This document shows positions 5,827 to 6,647 of a DNA stretch of 6,647 bases, in pieces. How positions within the stretch are numbered: position 1 is the stretch's first letter; every line of letters starts with the position of its first letter. The stretch covers positions 1 to 6,647 of the forward strand of contig CBDTXZ010000166.1 in NCBI GenBank assembly GCA_965364515.1. The letters are read 5' to 3'. Under the pieces are notes generated by a model. It saw nothing but the letters and a program-made list of their open reading frames with translations. It was not told the origin of the DNA and searched no databases. The translations under genes and the position numbers were made by a program. The DNA comes from JAHEDH01 sp965364515. Lineage in GTDB: Bacteria > Actinomycetota > Acidimicrobiia > Spongiisociales > ZC4RG35.

Positions 5827-6647
5827 TCAACCCACCGGGACGACCACTTGGTCACCCTCGGAGAGCTCCCCCTCGACTTCGACGAGACCGCCGGCGAAGT
5901 CGCCGATCGAGACCCCGACGAGTCGGGAGGACTCGCCCTGCCGAACCTCGACGGCATACCCGCCATCGGACAGCGAGACGAGTGCCCGGACGGGGACCGC
6001 CAGCACTCCCGAAGCCCGATCGCTCTCGACCTCGACTTCGACCGGCGCCCGTTCGAGGTCGAACGACGTGGCGTCGATCGACACGATCACGTCGAGAACC
6101 TCGGGTCCATCGGGATCGGGGCCGATCCGACGAACCACCGTTCCGATTTCGAAGATCTCTCCCTCCACCTCTGTCCCGTCCGGCAGCACGACCGTGACAG
6201 GCGCGCCCTGGGAAACCAGGTCGAGGTCGTCGGGGTCGAGTTCGATCACGACTTCCTGTCCGAGCCCGGTGGTCTCATAGAGAATGGCACCCGGTGTGAT
6301 CCGCATGCCTTCGAGAACGGCGAGTGCCCCCACCCGGAACGGGGAGGACACGAACGAGATCCACCCGAGCGGGATCTGGCCGGTGACTTCGAGTCCGCGA
6401 TCCTCCTGCCACGCCTCGATCGCTGCGACGGTGTCATCGTCGAACACCTCGTCGGGTTCGGGCACTTCGTACCCCATCCGCTCGAGGTTCCGCTCGAGCT
6501 GTTCGACGTCCGCGCCGTCGGACATTCCGTCGTCGAACGATCGCCATGCCGGTCGGTCACCCTCGAAGATCTCGACCGGAACCCCGTCGACCTCGAACGC
6601 CACGTCTCCGACCTCGAGTCGCGCGCCTTCCTCGGGTAGGGCGGTGA
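5827..6647 (-). CDS. Peptidoglycan-binding/HlyD-like membrane fusion adaptor, partial (5' end outside window)
   Basis: The visible C-terminal 272 residues begin TALPEEGARLEVGDVAFEVD at the window edge with no stop, so the gene continues beyond 6647. A GTG at 6603 would give a 258-residue product, but it sits inside the conserved G-x-L-x-x-GD-x-x-x-EVDG-x-PV-x-x-x-x-GD region and is not the real start. The PAWRSF motif (32-37) and DVEQLERNLERMGY (46-59) open a peptidoglycan-binding type-1 domain that ends near LEVTGQIPLG (85-94). Then comes a beta-rich HlyD/RND-adaptor region: VVIELDPDDLDLVSQGAPVTV (132-152), a barrel-like stretch to about 205, and a C-terminal part with AVPVRALV and a closing GDQVVVPVG. 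The missing N-terminus should hold a signal or membrane anchor and most of the coiled-coil/lipoyl region. It heads the operon, followed by the ATPase one base later. The probable role is to link the permease to cell-wall peptidoglycan and to guide or sense substrate outside the membrane. Confidence 0.9.
   Translation of the reverse strand, partial: TALPEEGARLEVGDVAFEVDGVPVEIFEGDRPAWRSFDDGMSDGADVEQLERNLERMGYEVPEPDEVFDDDTVAAIEAWQEDRGLEVTGQIPLGWISFVSSPFRVGALAVLEGMRITPGAILYETTGLGQEVVIELDPDDLDLVSQGAPVTVVLPDGTEVEGEIFEIGTVVRRIGPDPDGPEVLDVIVSIDATSFDLERAPVEVEVESDRASGVLAVPVRALVSLSDGGYAVEVRQGESSRLVGVSIGDFAGGLVEVEGELSEGDQVVVPVG

Noticed and set aside
5826..5966. Upstream extension of the ATPase reading frame by 47 codons
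   Set aside because: The extra residues are Ser/Arg/Pro-rich and lie within the adaptor coding sequence in another frame. ABC ATPases of this group start close to the LSLTDVVKEY strand.
4854..6197. 447-residue open frame on the + strand
   Set aside because: Arg/Pro/Ser-rich shadow of the ATPase and adaptor genes; no recognisable motif and no good start signal.
5689..6639. 316-residue open frame on the + strand
   Set aside because: Antisense to the adaptor, whose peptidoglycan-binding and HlyD-like motifs are convincing. The shadow product has no domain.
1..6647. Search for CRISPR arrays, tandem repeats, tRNA genes, transposase genes and attachment sites
   Set aside because: Nothing with regularly spaced repeats, cloverleaf potential or mobile-element genes was seen by eye. 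A covariance-model or repeat-finder run would be needed to exclude small RNAs.

Overview
The window is GC-rich, gene-dense bacterial DNA with short gaps, frequent GTG starts and stop/start overlaps. The gene families point to a high-GC actinobacterium: a zinc-ribbon membrane protein with a septum-formation-type domain, a DUF4349 lipoprotein, and an ABC transporter whose adaptor carries a peptidoglycan-binding domain. An Acidimicrobiia-like lineage would fit, but that is an impression and not something the sequence proves. No rRNA, tRNA, CRISPR array, insertion sequence or phage gene is visible, and no gene-free stretch exceeds about 115 bases.

Layout. (1) Bases 35-1976, + strand: a zinc-ribbon/one-TM/septum-formation-type protein, followed 13 bases later by a TRAM-domain [4Fe-4S] RNA uracil-C5 methyltransferase of the TrmA/RlmD family. 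The two may be co-transcribed. (2) Bases 1960-2481, - strand: a small SRPBCC-fold protein that overlaps the end of the methyltransferase gene tail to tail by 17 bases. (3) Bases 2482-2595: a divergent intergenic region holding a possible leaderless promoter for the SRPBCC gene, a possible ECF-sigma-type promoter and a 14-base inverted repeat ahead of the next gene, and a near-perfect Shine-Dalgarno sequence. (4) Bases 2596-3936, + strand: a DUF4349 lipoprotein with an extra Cys-containing beta-sandwich-like domain between its coiled coil and its C-terminal membrane helix. (5) Bases 3953-3999: a strong hairpin where this gene converges with the next operon. (6) Bases 3976-6647, - strand: a tightly coupled operon encoding a peptidoglycan-binding/HlyD-like adaptor (5' end outside the window), a MacB/LolD-type ATPase and a MacB/FtsX-type permease.

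How the genes work together. The three-gene operon is a complete MacA-MacB-like export or envelope-remodelling transporter split into separate ATPase and permease chains; its substrate cannot be read from the sequence. The septum-formation-type protein, the DUF4349 lipoprotein and the transporter all act at the cell envelope, but only the transporter genes are clearly linked as a unit. I see no clear previously undescribed system. The points most worth a second look are the extra domain in the DUF4349 protein, its promoter region, and the convergent hairpin that encloses the permease stop codon.
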